A stretch of DNA of 51,350 bases from Alphaproteobacteria bacterium (lineage in GTDB: Bacteria; Pseudomonadota; Alphaproteobacteria; SMXS01), in the NCBI GenBank assembly GCA_016124315.1, contig WGNW01000017.1, positions 1-51,350 of the forward strand. Direction: 5' to 3'. This document shows positions 31,782 through 40,012 of this stretch, in pieces. Both the position numbers and the translations under genes were made by a program. Position 1 is the first letter of the stretch. Each line of letters starts with the position of its first letter. The notes below the pieces were generated by a model. The model ran no database searches. It saw only the letters and a program-made list of their open reading frames with translations, and was not told the origin of the DNA.

Positions 31782-32392
31782 CCCCGGCGGGAGAGGCGGT
31801 TGGCGCGGGCGGTCAGCTCGGCCCCCAGTTCCTCGTCGTCCATCTCCGCGTCGTCGTCCTCCTCGTCCGGATAGGCGGCAAGCGGCTGGTAGATGGCGCC
31901 GGCGTGGGCCAGGTGGCTGCGGAACAGGGTGAAGCGCTCCACCGTCCAGGGCGTCGAGGACAGCTGGTCGTTGTCGGCGAGGAACCGTTCCACCCGGCCG
32001 GACGGCCCCTTGAAGCGGGCGAGCGTGACATGGGGCATGAACTTGCGGGTCTCCGCCGGCAGGCCCATCCGGACCATGGCGGTTTCCAGCTTCTGCGCTA
32101 GGTGCGCCAGCGGCGCCTCGGGCGCGACGCCGGCCCACAGCATGCGCGGCTTGCGCAGGTCGCCGAACAGCCCGACGCCGTGCAGCGACACCTCGAACGG
32201 CGTGAAGCTCACCGCCTGGAGCGCACTGTCGATGTCCTCGGCCCTGTTCTCGCTCACCTCGCCGATGAAGCGCAGGGTGAGGTGGAGCTGGGCGTCGTTC
32301 TGCCAGCGGGCGCCGTGCACGCCGCCCATCAGGCCGGTCAGGCGCTGGCGTATCTGGAAGGGCAGCTGGAGTCCAACGAAGAGGCGCAGCAT
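31778..32392 (-). CDS. thpR: RNA 2',3'-cyclic phosphodiesterase (2'-5' RNA ligase family)
   Basis: This 204-residue 2H phosphoesterase has two HxTx motifs: HLTLRFIGE near residue 38 and HVTLARFKG near 122. The N-terminal MLRLFVGLQLP is typical. The enzyme hydrolyses 2',3'-cyclic phosphates of RNA and can ligate tRNA halves in vitro. An acidic C-terminal tail (DEEDDDAEMDDEE, near 178-190) is an addition to the usual domain. The stop overlaps the end of the convergent DUF2125 gene by four bases. Confidence 0.9.
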   Translation of the reverse strand: MLRLFVGLQLPFQIRQRLTGLMGGVHGARWQNDAQLHLTLRFIGEVSENRAEDIDSALQAVSFTPFEVSLHGVGLFGDLRKPRMLWAGVAPEAPLAHLAQKLETAMVRMGLPAETRKFMPHVTLARFKGPSGRVERFLADNDQLSSTPWTVERFTLFRSHLAHAGAIYQPLAAYPDEEDDDAEMDDEELGAELTARANRLSRRG

Positions 32393-32412
32393 GTCGTTAC
32401 CCTACCGCCTTG

Positions 32413-32431
32413 GCATGCCGTGCCGGCATGC
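32413..32431. promoter_or_regulatory. 19-bp near-perfect palindrome upstream of thpR
   Basis: GCATGCCG and CGGCATGC flank TGC, forming an 8-bp stem 20 bp upstream of the thpR start. It has no T-tract in the direction of transcription of the tesA-like gene, so an operator is as likely as a terminator. Confidence 0.35.
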
Positions 32432-32538
32432 AATAACCGAATCCCCGCCGGCTGCTCCCGGCCGCGCGACCGGGACCGGGTCCAGGCTCCGTCGCGTACA
32501 CTCTAGCACAGGCAAGCCGCGCGCCGTCCACAGCCTGT

Positions 32539-33234
32539 TTAGGGTGCGGCGGCCTGATGGGCGGCCTCGGGCGCCAGCAAGCCCAGCAGCACCGGCTCCA
32601 TCCGCTTCACGATGATGGCCACGCCCTCCGCCGTCGGATGCATGCCGTCCGTCTGGTTGAGCGCCTTGTTGCCGGCGACGCCGTCCAGGAAGAACGGATA
32701 GAGCGGCACGTCGAACACCTGGGCGAGCACCGGATAGATGTTGTCGAACCGCTTCACGTAGTCCTCGCCCATGTTGGGCGGAGCCTTCATGCCGGCCAGC
32801 AGCACCGGGATGCCGTCCCGTTTCAGCCGGTCGATGATGTCCGAGAGGGCCTTGCTGGTGACGTGCGGGTCGACGCCGCGGAGCGCGTCGTTGGCGCCCA
32901 GCTCGACGATCACCAGGTCAGGCTTGCCGTTCACCCCGGCCAGCGCCCAGTCCAGCCGGGTGAGCCCGCCGCTCGCCGTGTCGCCGGAGACGCCGGCGTT
33001 GTGCACCGTGACGTCGAGGCCGTCGTCCCGCAGCGCTTTCTGCAACTGGGCGGGGAACGACTTGTCCTGCGGCAGGCCGTAGCCGGCGGTCAGGCTGTCG
33101 CCCAGCGCCAGCACCTGCAACGCGTCGTCCGCTGCGGCGGGAGGCGCCCAGCAGAGAACCGCGAGCAGCAGCAGGGCGTACAAATTGAAAATCGGCCGGA
33201 ATGGCCCATATCGCTGGCTTGTCTCCGGCCGCAT
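32539..33234 (-). CDS. SGNH-type arylesterase/lysophospholipase (TesA-like)
   Basis: This is a 231-residue secreted GDSL hydrolase. The signal peptide is about residues 17-36 (LYALLLLAVLCWAPPAAA). Block I ALGDSLTAGYG near 44 carries the catalytic Ser, block III ELGANDALRG near 109 the Asn, and block V DGMHPTAEG near 202 the Asp and His. The start is uncertain: ATG 33234 lies only 12 bp from the divergent ABC transporter start, and a TTG at the beginning of the signal peptide is possible. In many proteobacteria a TesA-like gene is divergent from this ABC transporter, suggesting a joint role in lipid or envelope metabolism. Confidence 0.87.
   Translation of the reverse strand: MRPETSQRYGPFRPIFNLYALLLLAVLCWAPPAAADDALQVLALGDSLTAGYGLPQDKSFPAQLQKALRDDGLDVTVHNAGVSGDTASGGLTRLDWALAGVNGKPDLVIVELGANDALRGVDPHVTSKALSDIIDRLKRDGIPVLLAGMKAPPNMGEDYVKRFDNIYPVLAQVFDVPLYPFFLDGVAGNKALNQTDGMHPTAEGVAIIVKRMEPVLLGLLAPEAAHQAAAP
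33185..33214 (+). promoter_or_regulatory. Possible promoter for the ABC transporter inside the tesA-like 5' end
   Basis: TTGAAA (33185-33190), an 18-bp spacer and TATCGC (33209-33214) on the plus strand lie 32 bp before the ABC ATG, within the start region of the divergent esterase gene. Only three of six -10 bases match, so support is weak. Confidence 0.3.
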
Positions 33235-33246
33235 GCGCGTTTCCCG

Positions 33247-33944
<698 letters not shown>

Positions 33945-33945
<1 letters not shown>

Positions 33946-36452
33946 TGGGGCTCGCGCTCCGGCTCGCCCTGCGCGAGCTGCGGGGCGGCCTGTCGGGCCT
34001 CACCGTCTTCCTGCTGTGCATCGTGCTGGGCGTCGCGGCTATCGCCTCCGTCGGCGGCGTCCGCCAGGCGGTGCTGGAGGGCATCGCCGAGCAGGGCCGG
34101 CCCATCCTGGGCGGCGACATCGAGCTGCGGCTCACCGGCGAGCCGCTGCAGGACGCCGCTCGCTCGTACATCGGGCAGCGCTACGACGTCAGCCGCGTGG
34201 TCTCCTTGCGGTCCATGGCCGGCGGGCGGAGCGGGCGGGCGACCGTCGAGCTCAAGGCGGTGGACGGTCGCTATCCGCTCTACGGCACCGTCGGCCTCGC
34301 GCCCGCTGCCGATCTCCGCGAGGCGCTCGCATTCCATGACGGCCATTGGGGCGCCGTTGTCCAGCAGGCGGTGCTGGACAAGACCGGCGCGGCGGTGGGC
34401 GGCCTGCTGCACATCGGCGACCTGGACTACCAGGTCCGCGCCGTGCTGAAGCGGGAGCCGGACGAGGCGTCCGAAGGCTTCAGCCTGGGTGCGCGGGTGA
34501 TGGTCCCGGCCGCCAGCCTGCCCGCATCCGGCCTCATCGTCCGCGGCAGCATCGTGCGCTACCACTACCGGCTCAAGCTGCCGGAAGGCGCCAGCCTGGC
34601 GCGGGCCGAGCAGGGCCTCGCCGACCGCTTTCCCGATGCCGGCTGGCAGATGCGCGACCGCGACAACGGCGCCGAGAGCATCCGCGGGTTCCTGGAGCGG
34701 CTCGGCGTCTTCCTCACCCTGTCGGGCCTCACCGCGCTGCTGGTGGGCGGCGTCGGCATCGCCAACGCCACGGCCGGCTACCTGGCGCGCAAGCGCGAGA
34801 CCGTGGCGACCCTGAAATGCCTCGGGGCCGAGGGCGGGCTGATCTTCCGCACCTATCTCTGGCAGCTCATGCTGCTGGCGCTGGCGGGCGTCGCCGCCGG
34901 CCTGGTCCTGGGTATCGTCCTGCCCTATGCCGCCCTGGCGTGGCTGAAGCACCTGCTTCCGGTGCCCGTCGAGCCCGGCGTCTACGCCGCGCCGCTGCTG
35001 CTGGCGGCGGCCTACGGGCTGCTCACCGTGCTGGCCTTCGCCGCCTGGCCGCTGGGCCGCGCCCGCGACGTGCCGGCGGCCGGGCTGTTCCGGCAGATCG
35101 TCTCGCCGGTTTCCGGCCGGCCGCGCTGGCGCTACGTGGCGCTGGCCGGCGCCGCGCTCGCCGGGCTGGCGGCGCTGGCGCTCGTCTTCTCCGACGAGCG
35201 GCGGTTCACCCTGTGGTTCATGCTGGGCGCCGGCGGCAGTTTCGTGGTGCTGTGGTGCGCCGGCTACGGGCTGATGCGCCTTGCCGCGCTGCTGCCCCGC
35301 CCGCGCGGCACGGTGCGGCGGATGGCGCTGGCCAACCTGCACCGGCCGGGCGCGGCGACGCCCAACGTGGTGCTCTCCCTGGGGCTCGGGCTCACCCTGC
35401 TGGTGACGGTGGCGCTGATCACTGCCAACCTGCAGGCGCAGATCCAGGACGGCCTGCCGGCTGGCGCGCCCGCCTTCTACTGCATCGATATCCAGCCGGA
35501 CCAGGCCGACGCCTTCCGGCGCCAGGTGAGCGCCGTGCCGGGCGTCACCGAGGTCAGGATGGCGCCCATGCTGCGCGCCGCCATCACCGAGGTGAACGGC
35601 GTGCGCGCCGAGGACGCGAAGATCGCCGAGGACGCCCAGTGGGCGGTGCGCGGCGACCGCGGCCTGACCTACGCGGCCGAGCCGCCCGAGGGCACGGATG
35701 TCGTCGCCGGCAAGTGGTGGCCCGCCGACTATGCCGGGCCGCCACTGATCTCGTTCGATGCCAAGCTGGCCGAGGGCATGCATCTGAAGGTCGGCGACAC
35801 GCTCACCTTCAACGTCATGGGCAGGCCGATTCGCGCCACCATCGCCAATCTGCGGCGGATCGACTGGTCCACCATGGGCATGAACTTCTCGGTGGTGTTT
35901 GCGCCCGGCATCCTGGAAGGCGCGCCGCACACCCAGCTTGCCGCCGTCAAAGTCGATCCGGCGCACGAGGCGGCGGTCGACAGGACCGTCGCCGCCGCTT
36001 TCCCCAATGTCACCTCGGTACGCGTCCGCGACGTGCTGGAGACGGTGAGCGGCCTGCTCACCCAGATCAACAGGGCCGTCTCGGCGGCGGCGTCGGCCGC
36101 GCTGGCCGCCGGCGTGGTCGTGCTGGCGGGCGCCATGGCCGCCGGCTACGGCGAGCGGGTGCGCGATGCTGTCGTGCTCAAGGTGCTCGGCGCCCGGCGG
36201 GGCCAGATCGCCCGGATCTACCTGCTGGAATACGCCCTGATGGGGCTGCTGACGGCGGTCGTGGCCATCGTCCTGGGGACGCTTGCCGCATGGTTGGTGA
36301 TCACCGGCATCATGGATGCCCGCTGGTTCTGGCGGCCGGCCATCATGGCCCTCACCGTCGCGGTCGGGCTCGCGGTCACCGTGGGTTTCGGGTTCCTCGG
36401 CACCTGGCGAGCGCTGGGCGAGAAGCCGGCGCGCTGGCTGCGCACCGAATAG
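33945..36452 (+). CDS. ABC transporter permease (YbbP-like, two FtsX domains)
   Basis: This 835-residue protein has membrane segments at about 17-40, then a long exported domain, a three-segment FtsX unit (about 250-390), further hydrophobic segments (about 395-460), a second large exported domain (about 495-690) and a final FtsX unit (about 705-825). This size and duplicated layout match YbbP-type permeases. Such complexes are thought to move lipophilic molecules or lipoproteins across the inner membrane or to work mechanically in the periplasm. It forms a two-gene operon with its ATPase, divergent from the secreted esterase. Confidence 0.88.
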
Positions 36453-36476
36453 CCCTGGCCCGCCGTCCGGTTCTAC

Positions 36477-36507
36477 TTGAATAAGGGCGGTGCCCCGTCA
36501 ATATTAT
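36477..36507 (+). promoter_or_regulatory. Promoter candidate for the BI-1 gene
   Basis: TTGAAT (36477-36482) and TATTAT (36502-36507) are separated by 19 bp, a little long for sigma70, 57 bp before the BI-1 start. Confidence 0.35.
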
Positions 36508-36519
36508 GGCCGACGGGTT

Positions 36520-36535
36520 CGTGCATCCATGCACG
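36520..36535 (+). ncRNA. Leader hairpin upstream of the BI-1/YbhL gene
   Basis: CGTGCATCCATGCACG is a perfect 7-bp inverted repeat around CC, placed between the promoter candidate and the ribosome site AAAGGAG (36547-36553). A ybhL leader RNA motif is known upstream of ybhL homologues in alphaproteobacteria; this may be a relative, which only a covariance-model match would establish. Confidence 0.4.
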
Positions 36536-36563
36536 GCCTTCATGGAAAAGGAGCTGGTCAGAA

Positions 36564-37301
36564 ATGGCACAGGACTACAGGACGCCGTACCGAGTGGGTG
36601 CGGGCTCGGCCGCCGAGATCGATCGCGGCCTCCGCTCGCACATGCTGCATGTCTACAATTACATGGCGTCGGGCGTTCTCCTCACCGGAATCATCGCGCT
36701 CGTCTTCGCGCACCTGGCGGTCAGCGACGGCCAGATCACCTCGGTCGGCCAGGCGATATACCTCTCGCCGCTGAAGTGGCTGGTGATGTTCTCGCCGCTC
36801 GCCATGGTGATGGTGATGAGCTTCGGGCTGAACAAGCTCAGCCTGTTCGCCCTGCAAGCCTGCTTCTGGGTGTTCGCCGGCCTGATGGGCGTGTCGCTCA
36901 GCAGCATCTTCCTCGCCTTTACCGGCGAGAGCATCGCCCGGGTGTTCTTCATCACGGCGGCGTCGTTCGGCGCGCTCAGCCTGTACGGCTACACCACCAA
37001 GAAGGACCTGTCAGGCTGGGGCTCGTTCCTGTTCATGGGCCTGATCGGTATCGTGATCGCCAGCCTGGTGAACCTGTTCCTCGGCTCGACCATGCTGCAG
37101 TTCGCCATCTCGGTGATCGGCGTTCTGGTGTTCGCCGGCCTGACCGCCTACGACACCCAGAAGATCAAGGAGCTGTACTACGCCAATCTGGGCCACGAGG
37201 CGATGGCCAAGCTGTCCATCATGGGCGCGCTCAGGCTCTACCTGGACTTCATCAACCTGTTCCTGATGCTGCTGCGCCTGTTCGGCAGCTCGCGAAACTA
37301 G
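36564..37301 (+). CDS. Bax inhibitor-1/YccA (YbhL) family membrane protein
   Basis: This 245-residue protein from ATG 36564 (MAQDYRTPYRVG) has about seven membrane segments between residues 28 and 240. The family motif region SLSSIFLAFTGESIARVFFI near 112 and the C-terminal GALRLYLDFINLFLMLLRLF are clear. Proteins of this fold act as pH-sensitive calcium leak channels or in membrane protein quality control. It stands alone between the YbbP-type gene and a strong terminator, with its own promoter candidate and leader hairpin. Confidence 0.92.
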   Translation: MAQDYRTPYRVGAGSAAEIDRGLRSHMLHVYNYMASGVLLTGIIALVFAHLAVSDGQITSVGQAIYLSPLKWLVMFSPLAMVMVMSFGLNKLSLFALQACFWVFAGLMGVSLSSIFLAFTGESIARVFFITAASFGALSLYGYTTKKDLSGWGSFLFMGLIGIVIASLVNLFLGSTMLQFAISVIGVLVFAGLTAYDTQKIKELYYANLGHEAMAKLSIMGALRLYLDFINLFLMLLRLFGSSRN

Positions 37302-37320
37302 GCGGGTCCCAGATATCTCC

Positions 37321-37349
37321 AAACGCCCGGCCCCGTGCCGGGCGTTTTC
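37321..37349 (+). terminator. Rho-independent terminator after the BI-1 gene
   Basis: A perfect 11-bp stem (AAACGCCCGGC with GCCGGGCGTTT), loop CCCGT and a short T-run end the BI-1 transcript. Read on the minus strand it also gives TTT after the stem, so it may serve the convergent DUF2794 gene as well. Confidence 0.85.
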
Positions 37350-37362
37350 GTTCGGGGACGGC

Positions 37363-37701
37363 CTAATCGACCAGGTTCAGCCGCTTGCTGTCGAAGAAGC
37401 GCAGCACGGCTTCCAGGTCGTGGCCCCGCTTGAGGATCTGGTTGCCCGGCGCGAGGATGGCGTAGGCGCCCTGCCGGCGAGCCCATTTGGGGCATTTCAC
37501 GATGCGGTAGAGGGCCATCTCGCTGGCCCGGCGGAACACCGAGAAGACCGCGCGCTCGGCGCCGTCGCTCATGGCGTAGTCGCGCCACTCGCCTTCGGCC
37601 ACCATGCGCCCGTAGACCCGGAGGATCTGGTCCAACTCACGCCGGTTGAAGAAGACGCTGGGCGCCGATCTATAATCCGCCAGCAATGTGACATTTTGCA
37701 T
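37363..37701 (-). CDS. DUF2794 protein
   Basis: This 112-residue protein from ATG 37701 (MQNVTLLADYRSAPSVFFNR) contains the family core: RRELDQILRVYGRMVAEGEW near residue 19, FSVFRRASEMALYRIVKCPK near 52, RQGAYAILAPGNQILKRGHD near 75 and a C-terminal LNLVD. DUF2794 is largely restricted to alphaproteobacteria and has no known function. The protein is basic, soluble and single-domain. The longer open frame to 37818 has no homologous look and is not used. Confidence 0.85.
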   Translation of the reverse strand: MQNVTLLADYRSAPSVFFNRRELDQILRVYGRMVAEGEWRDYAMSDGAERAVFSVFRRASEMALYRIVKCPKWARRQGAYAILAPGNQILKRGHDLEAVLRFFDSKRLNLVD

Positions 37702-37814
37702 ACGGTCATTTAACCGCCCGTTCCGGCCTCCTGTCCATACGGATTCTGCCGTCCGGCTGCCTCCGAAACGTGCCGAAATCACCGCGACGGCGCCCGTTCG
37801 CCGGCGCAATCGGG

Positions 37815-37912
37815 CCACATTCCGCGGCGACTATCCCGATGTTGGCCTCGTCGCCCGGTCGCCTCGGATGGATACATAGCCCCCAAGCCCATGCCATCCG
37901 GGGCGGCCGGGC
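37815..37912 (+). repeat. Structured direct-repeat element, copy 1
   Basis: A conserved 5' part (CCACATTCCG to GTTGGCCTCGTC, 37815-37852) precedes an 18-bp hairpin: arms 37853-37870 and 37895-37912 pair completely, with two G-U pairs. The 24-nt loop contains TAGCCCCCAAGCCCAT. Compared with copy 2 at 39779, stem positions 12-14 change on both arms so that pairing is kept, while the loop core is identical. A T-rich tract follows. It may be a small RNA ending in a terminator-like hairpin, or a mobile palindromic element. Confidence 0.65.
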
Positions 37913-38061
37913 ATTTCCCGTTTTTCTCCTCCGCGCACCCCCTGTTCCCACCCGTGTCCCGGCGGGGCTCGACAGGCCATGTCCGACGGATGTCCTGCAA
38001 GCGCCTATTAGAGACCATGCAGAGATGACCAGAAGAAGTTGGAATACGCCCCGGGGTTTCT

Positions 38062-38080
38062 GAGAATGATTTTAATGAAT
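38062..38080. promoter_or_regulatory. Fur-box-like sequence
   Basis: GAGAATGATTTTAATGAAT matches 12 of 19 positions of the classical Fur box GATAATGATAATCATTATC, in the AT-rich leader 100 bp upstream of the haem-barrel gene. AATAAT at 38092-38097 could be a -10 element. Confidence 0.3.
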
Positions 38081-38180
38081 TTCACCAAACAAATAATTCC
38101 TTGCTGAGCTGGATTTCTTTCCGACGGCTGTTACTTTCTGCTTTGCGACATGGGTTGGTGGCCAGGGGGAGCGTCTCAAG

Positions 38181-39539
38181 ATGAGATTGCGGACAGGGCT
38201 TTATTATGCCGCGCTGGCCACGCCGGCGCTGGCCGTGATGGGGATCGCCCTGGTCGCCGATCCCGCCCGGGCGGTTCCGAGCTTCGCGCGCCAGACGGGC
38301 GTCGACTGTTCCGCCTGCCACGTCGGCGGCTTCGGGCCGCAGCTGACGCCCTTCGGGCGCCGATTCAAGCTGACGGGCTACACCGCGAACAACGGCGAGT
38401 TCAACGTGCCGCTGAGTGCCATGGCCGTCGGCTCGTGGACGCATACCGCCAAGGATCAGCCGGGCGGCGCGGGCACCCATGCCGGGCCGAACGACAATTT
38501 CGCGCTCGACGAGGTCTCCGCCTTCCTGGCCGGCAAGATCGCCGGTCCGGTCGGCGCCTTCGTGCAGGTAACCTACGACGGCAACGAGCACCACGTCTCG
38601 CTGGACAACGCCGACATCCGCGCCGCGGTCGAGACCCAGCTCGGCGGCAGGGACCTGATCCTGGGCGCCAGCTTCAACAACAACCCGACGGTGCAGGACG
38701 CCTTCAACACCACGCCCGCCTGGGGCTTCCCCTATACCGGCTCGGCGCTGACGCCTGATTCGAACGCCGGGACGCTGATCAACGGCGGCGCAGAGATGCA
38801 GGTGGGCGGCGCCTCGGTCTACGCCTACTGGAACAACCTGCTCTATGCCGAGGTGGGCGTCTACAGCCGGCTCTCCGAATCCTTCCTGAGTACCGTCGGC
38901 GTCAGCCGCGAAACCGTCGTCAAGGGAACCGCGCCCTATTGGCGCCTTGCGCTGACTCACGACTGGAGCCAGCAGTCGGCCTCCATCGGCACCTTCGGCA
39001 TGATCGCAGACGTCTATCCCGACGATCTGCACCTGTCGGGCACCGACAAGTACACCGACATCGGCTTCGACGCCTCGTACCAATGGCTGGGCGACCGCAA
39101 GGACATCATCTCGGCCAATCTCAGCTACGTGCACGAAAAGCAGGACCGAACCGGCTCCTACGCGCTCGGCCTCGCCGCCAATCCCCGGGACACCCTCAAC
39201 GAGCTGAAGGCCAACCTTTCCTGGTATCACGACAACGCCTACGGCCTGACCGCAGGTTTCTTCCGCACCTCAGGCAGTGCTGACCCGCTGCTCTATCCCG
39301 TCGAGGACATCACCGGCAGCCGGCTCGGCCTGCCGGACACGACGGGCTATGTGCTGCAGGCCGACTGGACACCTTTCGGCAAGGCGGATTCTTGGGGGGG
39401 CTCCTGGGCCAACTTGCGGCTCGGCCTCCAGTATACCGGCTACACCAAGTTCAACGGCGCCGGCAGCAACTACGACGGTGCAGGGCGCAAGGCCTCGGAC
39501 AACAACACCCTGTTCCTGTTCAGCTGGCTGGCGTTCTGA
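38181..39539 (+). CDS. Outer-membrane beta-barrel with N-terminal c-type haem site
   Basis: This 452-residue protein has a signal peptide (about 1-31, LATPALAVMGIALVADPARA), then one haem-binding CSACH motif at about residue 43 in the context TGVDCSACHVGGFGPQLTPF. A long alternating beta-strand region follows and ends LFLFSWLAF, with the terminal Phe typical of outer-membrane barrels. The pattern SFARQTGxxCxxCH...LTPFGRxFKLxGY is known in a family annotated as cytochrome c or porin-like in proteobacteria, whose role is not established. It could carry electrons or haem-linked substrate across the outer membrane. Flanking structured repeats and an AT-rich leader suggest acquisition. Confidence 0.8.
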   Translation: MRLRTGLYYAALATPALAVMGIALVADPARAVPSFARQTGVDCSACHVGGFGPQLTPFGRRFKLTGYTANNGEFNVPLSAMAVGSWTHTAKDQPGGAGTHAGPNDNFALDEVSAFLAGKIAGPVGAFVQVTYDGNEHHVSLDNADIRAAVETQLGGRDLILGASFNNNPTVQDAFNTTPAWGFPYTGSALTPDSNAGTLINGGAEMQVGGASVYAYWNNLLYAEVGVYSRLSESFLSTVGVSRETVVKGTAPYWRLALTHDWSQQSASIGTFGMIADVYPDDLHLSGTDKYTDIGFDASYQWLGDRKDIISANLSYVHEKQDRTGSYALGLAANPRDTLNELKANLSWYHDNAYGLTAGFFRTSGSADPLLYPVEDITGSRLGLPDTTGYVLQADWTPFGKADSWGGSWANLRLGLQYTGYTKFNGAGSNYDGAGRKASDNNTLFLFSWLAF

Positions 39540-39611
39540 GAGAACGTTTCCGTCCATGAGGGTCGTTTCCCTGCAGCAGCGACGCTAGCCCGGGCGTCGG
39601 CCGTCCCGACG

Positions 39612-39698
39612 TTGAGCGGCTTCATCAGCCTTCACGCCTGCGGCGCGCTCTATCACCATTTCATCAAGCGCGACGGCGTGCTGCGCGCCATGCTGTGA
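39612..39698 (+). pseudogene. C-terminal remnant of a cytochrome b561 gene
   Basis: The 28 codons LSGFISLHACGALYHHFIKR followed by DGVLRAML and a stop match the last helix and tail of bacterial cytochrome b561 (HxxGALxHHFxxRDGVLRRML pattern, with haem-ligand His). The reading frame continues back to the stop of the haem-barrel gene without a start, and no other b561 sequence is found nearby. Roughly the first 150 residues of such a protein are missing, so this is a deletion remnant. Confidence 0.7.
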
Positions 39699-39778
39699 GC
39701 CGGGCGCGCGGCGTAGCCGAGAAATTCGCGCCACCGGCGAAAATGCCGCCGGGGCGCCTTGCGACGGTCCCAATCCCG

Positions 39779-39877
39779 CCACAATCCGGCGCGACCTTCT
39801 GACCGTTGGCCTCGTCAGCCCGGTCGCCGAAGATGGATTTGTAGCCCCCAAGCCCATTTCATCTTCAGCGGCCGGGC
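39779..39877 (+). repeat. Structured direct-repeat element, copy 2
   Basis: This has the same architecture and orientation as copy 1, 1965 bp downstream. The 5' part CCACAATCCG to GTTGGCCTCGTC is followed by stem arms 39818-39835 and 39860-39877 (18 bp with one C-A mismatch and one G-U). The 24-nt loop again contains TAGCCCCCAAGCCCAT, and GTTTTC follows. One extra base (A 39817) before the stem would shift any reading frame relative to copy 1, arguing against a coding origin. Confidence 0.65.
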
Positions 39878-39926
39878 GTTTTCATGTCCGCCGGCTATTT
39901 CCTGCCAACTTCCCGCCCGTTGCCGT

Positions 39927-39955
39927 CTTGATGATGCGCCTCCCGTTGCCTATGT
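39927..39955 (+). promoter_or_regulatory. RpoH (sigma32) heat-shock promoter of htpG
   Basis: CTTG (39927-39930), 18 bp, then CCTATGT (39949-39955) match the alphaproteobacterial RpoH consensus CTTG-N17/18-CYTATNT. It lies 57 bp upstream of the htpG start. Confidence 0.7.
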
Positions 39956-40012
39956 AGCCGGTCGGCCCCCCAGGCCTGATCGCCCTTCAGTGCAACAGAG
40001 CGAGGACTGCCC

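Larger units (their letters stand above)
37702..38180. other. 479-bp intergenic region with structured element and AT-rich leader
   Basis: No credible gene is present. The first half holds copy 1 of the structured repeat (37815-37912), followed by a T-rich stretch TTTCCCGTTTTTCTCC. The stretch from about 38030 to 38150 is markedly AT-rich compared with the rest of the window and includes a Fur-box-like sequence at 38062-38080. It appears to be the promoter region of the haem-barrel gene. Confidence 0.6.

Noticed and set aside
37841..37850. GTTGGCC in the structured element as an integron attC core
   Set aside because: attC needs GTTRRRY and paired RYYYAAC sites; GTTGGCC does not fit and no integrase gene or cassette array is present.
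37779..38018. Minus-strand small ORF across structured element copy 1 (peptide MGLGAMYPSEATG)
   Set aside because: Copy 2 gives a similar start (MGLGATNPSSATG) but a one-base indel puts the frames out of register. Stem covariation explains the conservation better than protein coding.
39585..39857. 90-residue minus-strand ORF across structured element copy 2
   Set aside because: Same reason as for copy 1; it also overlaps the b561 remnant on the other strand and has no start support.
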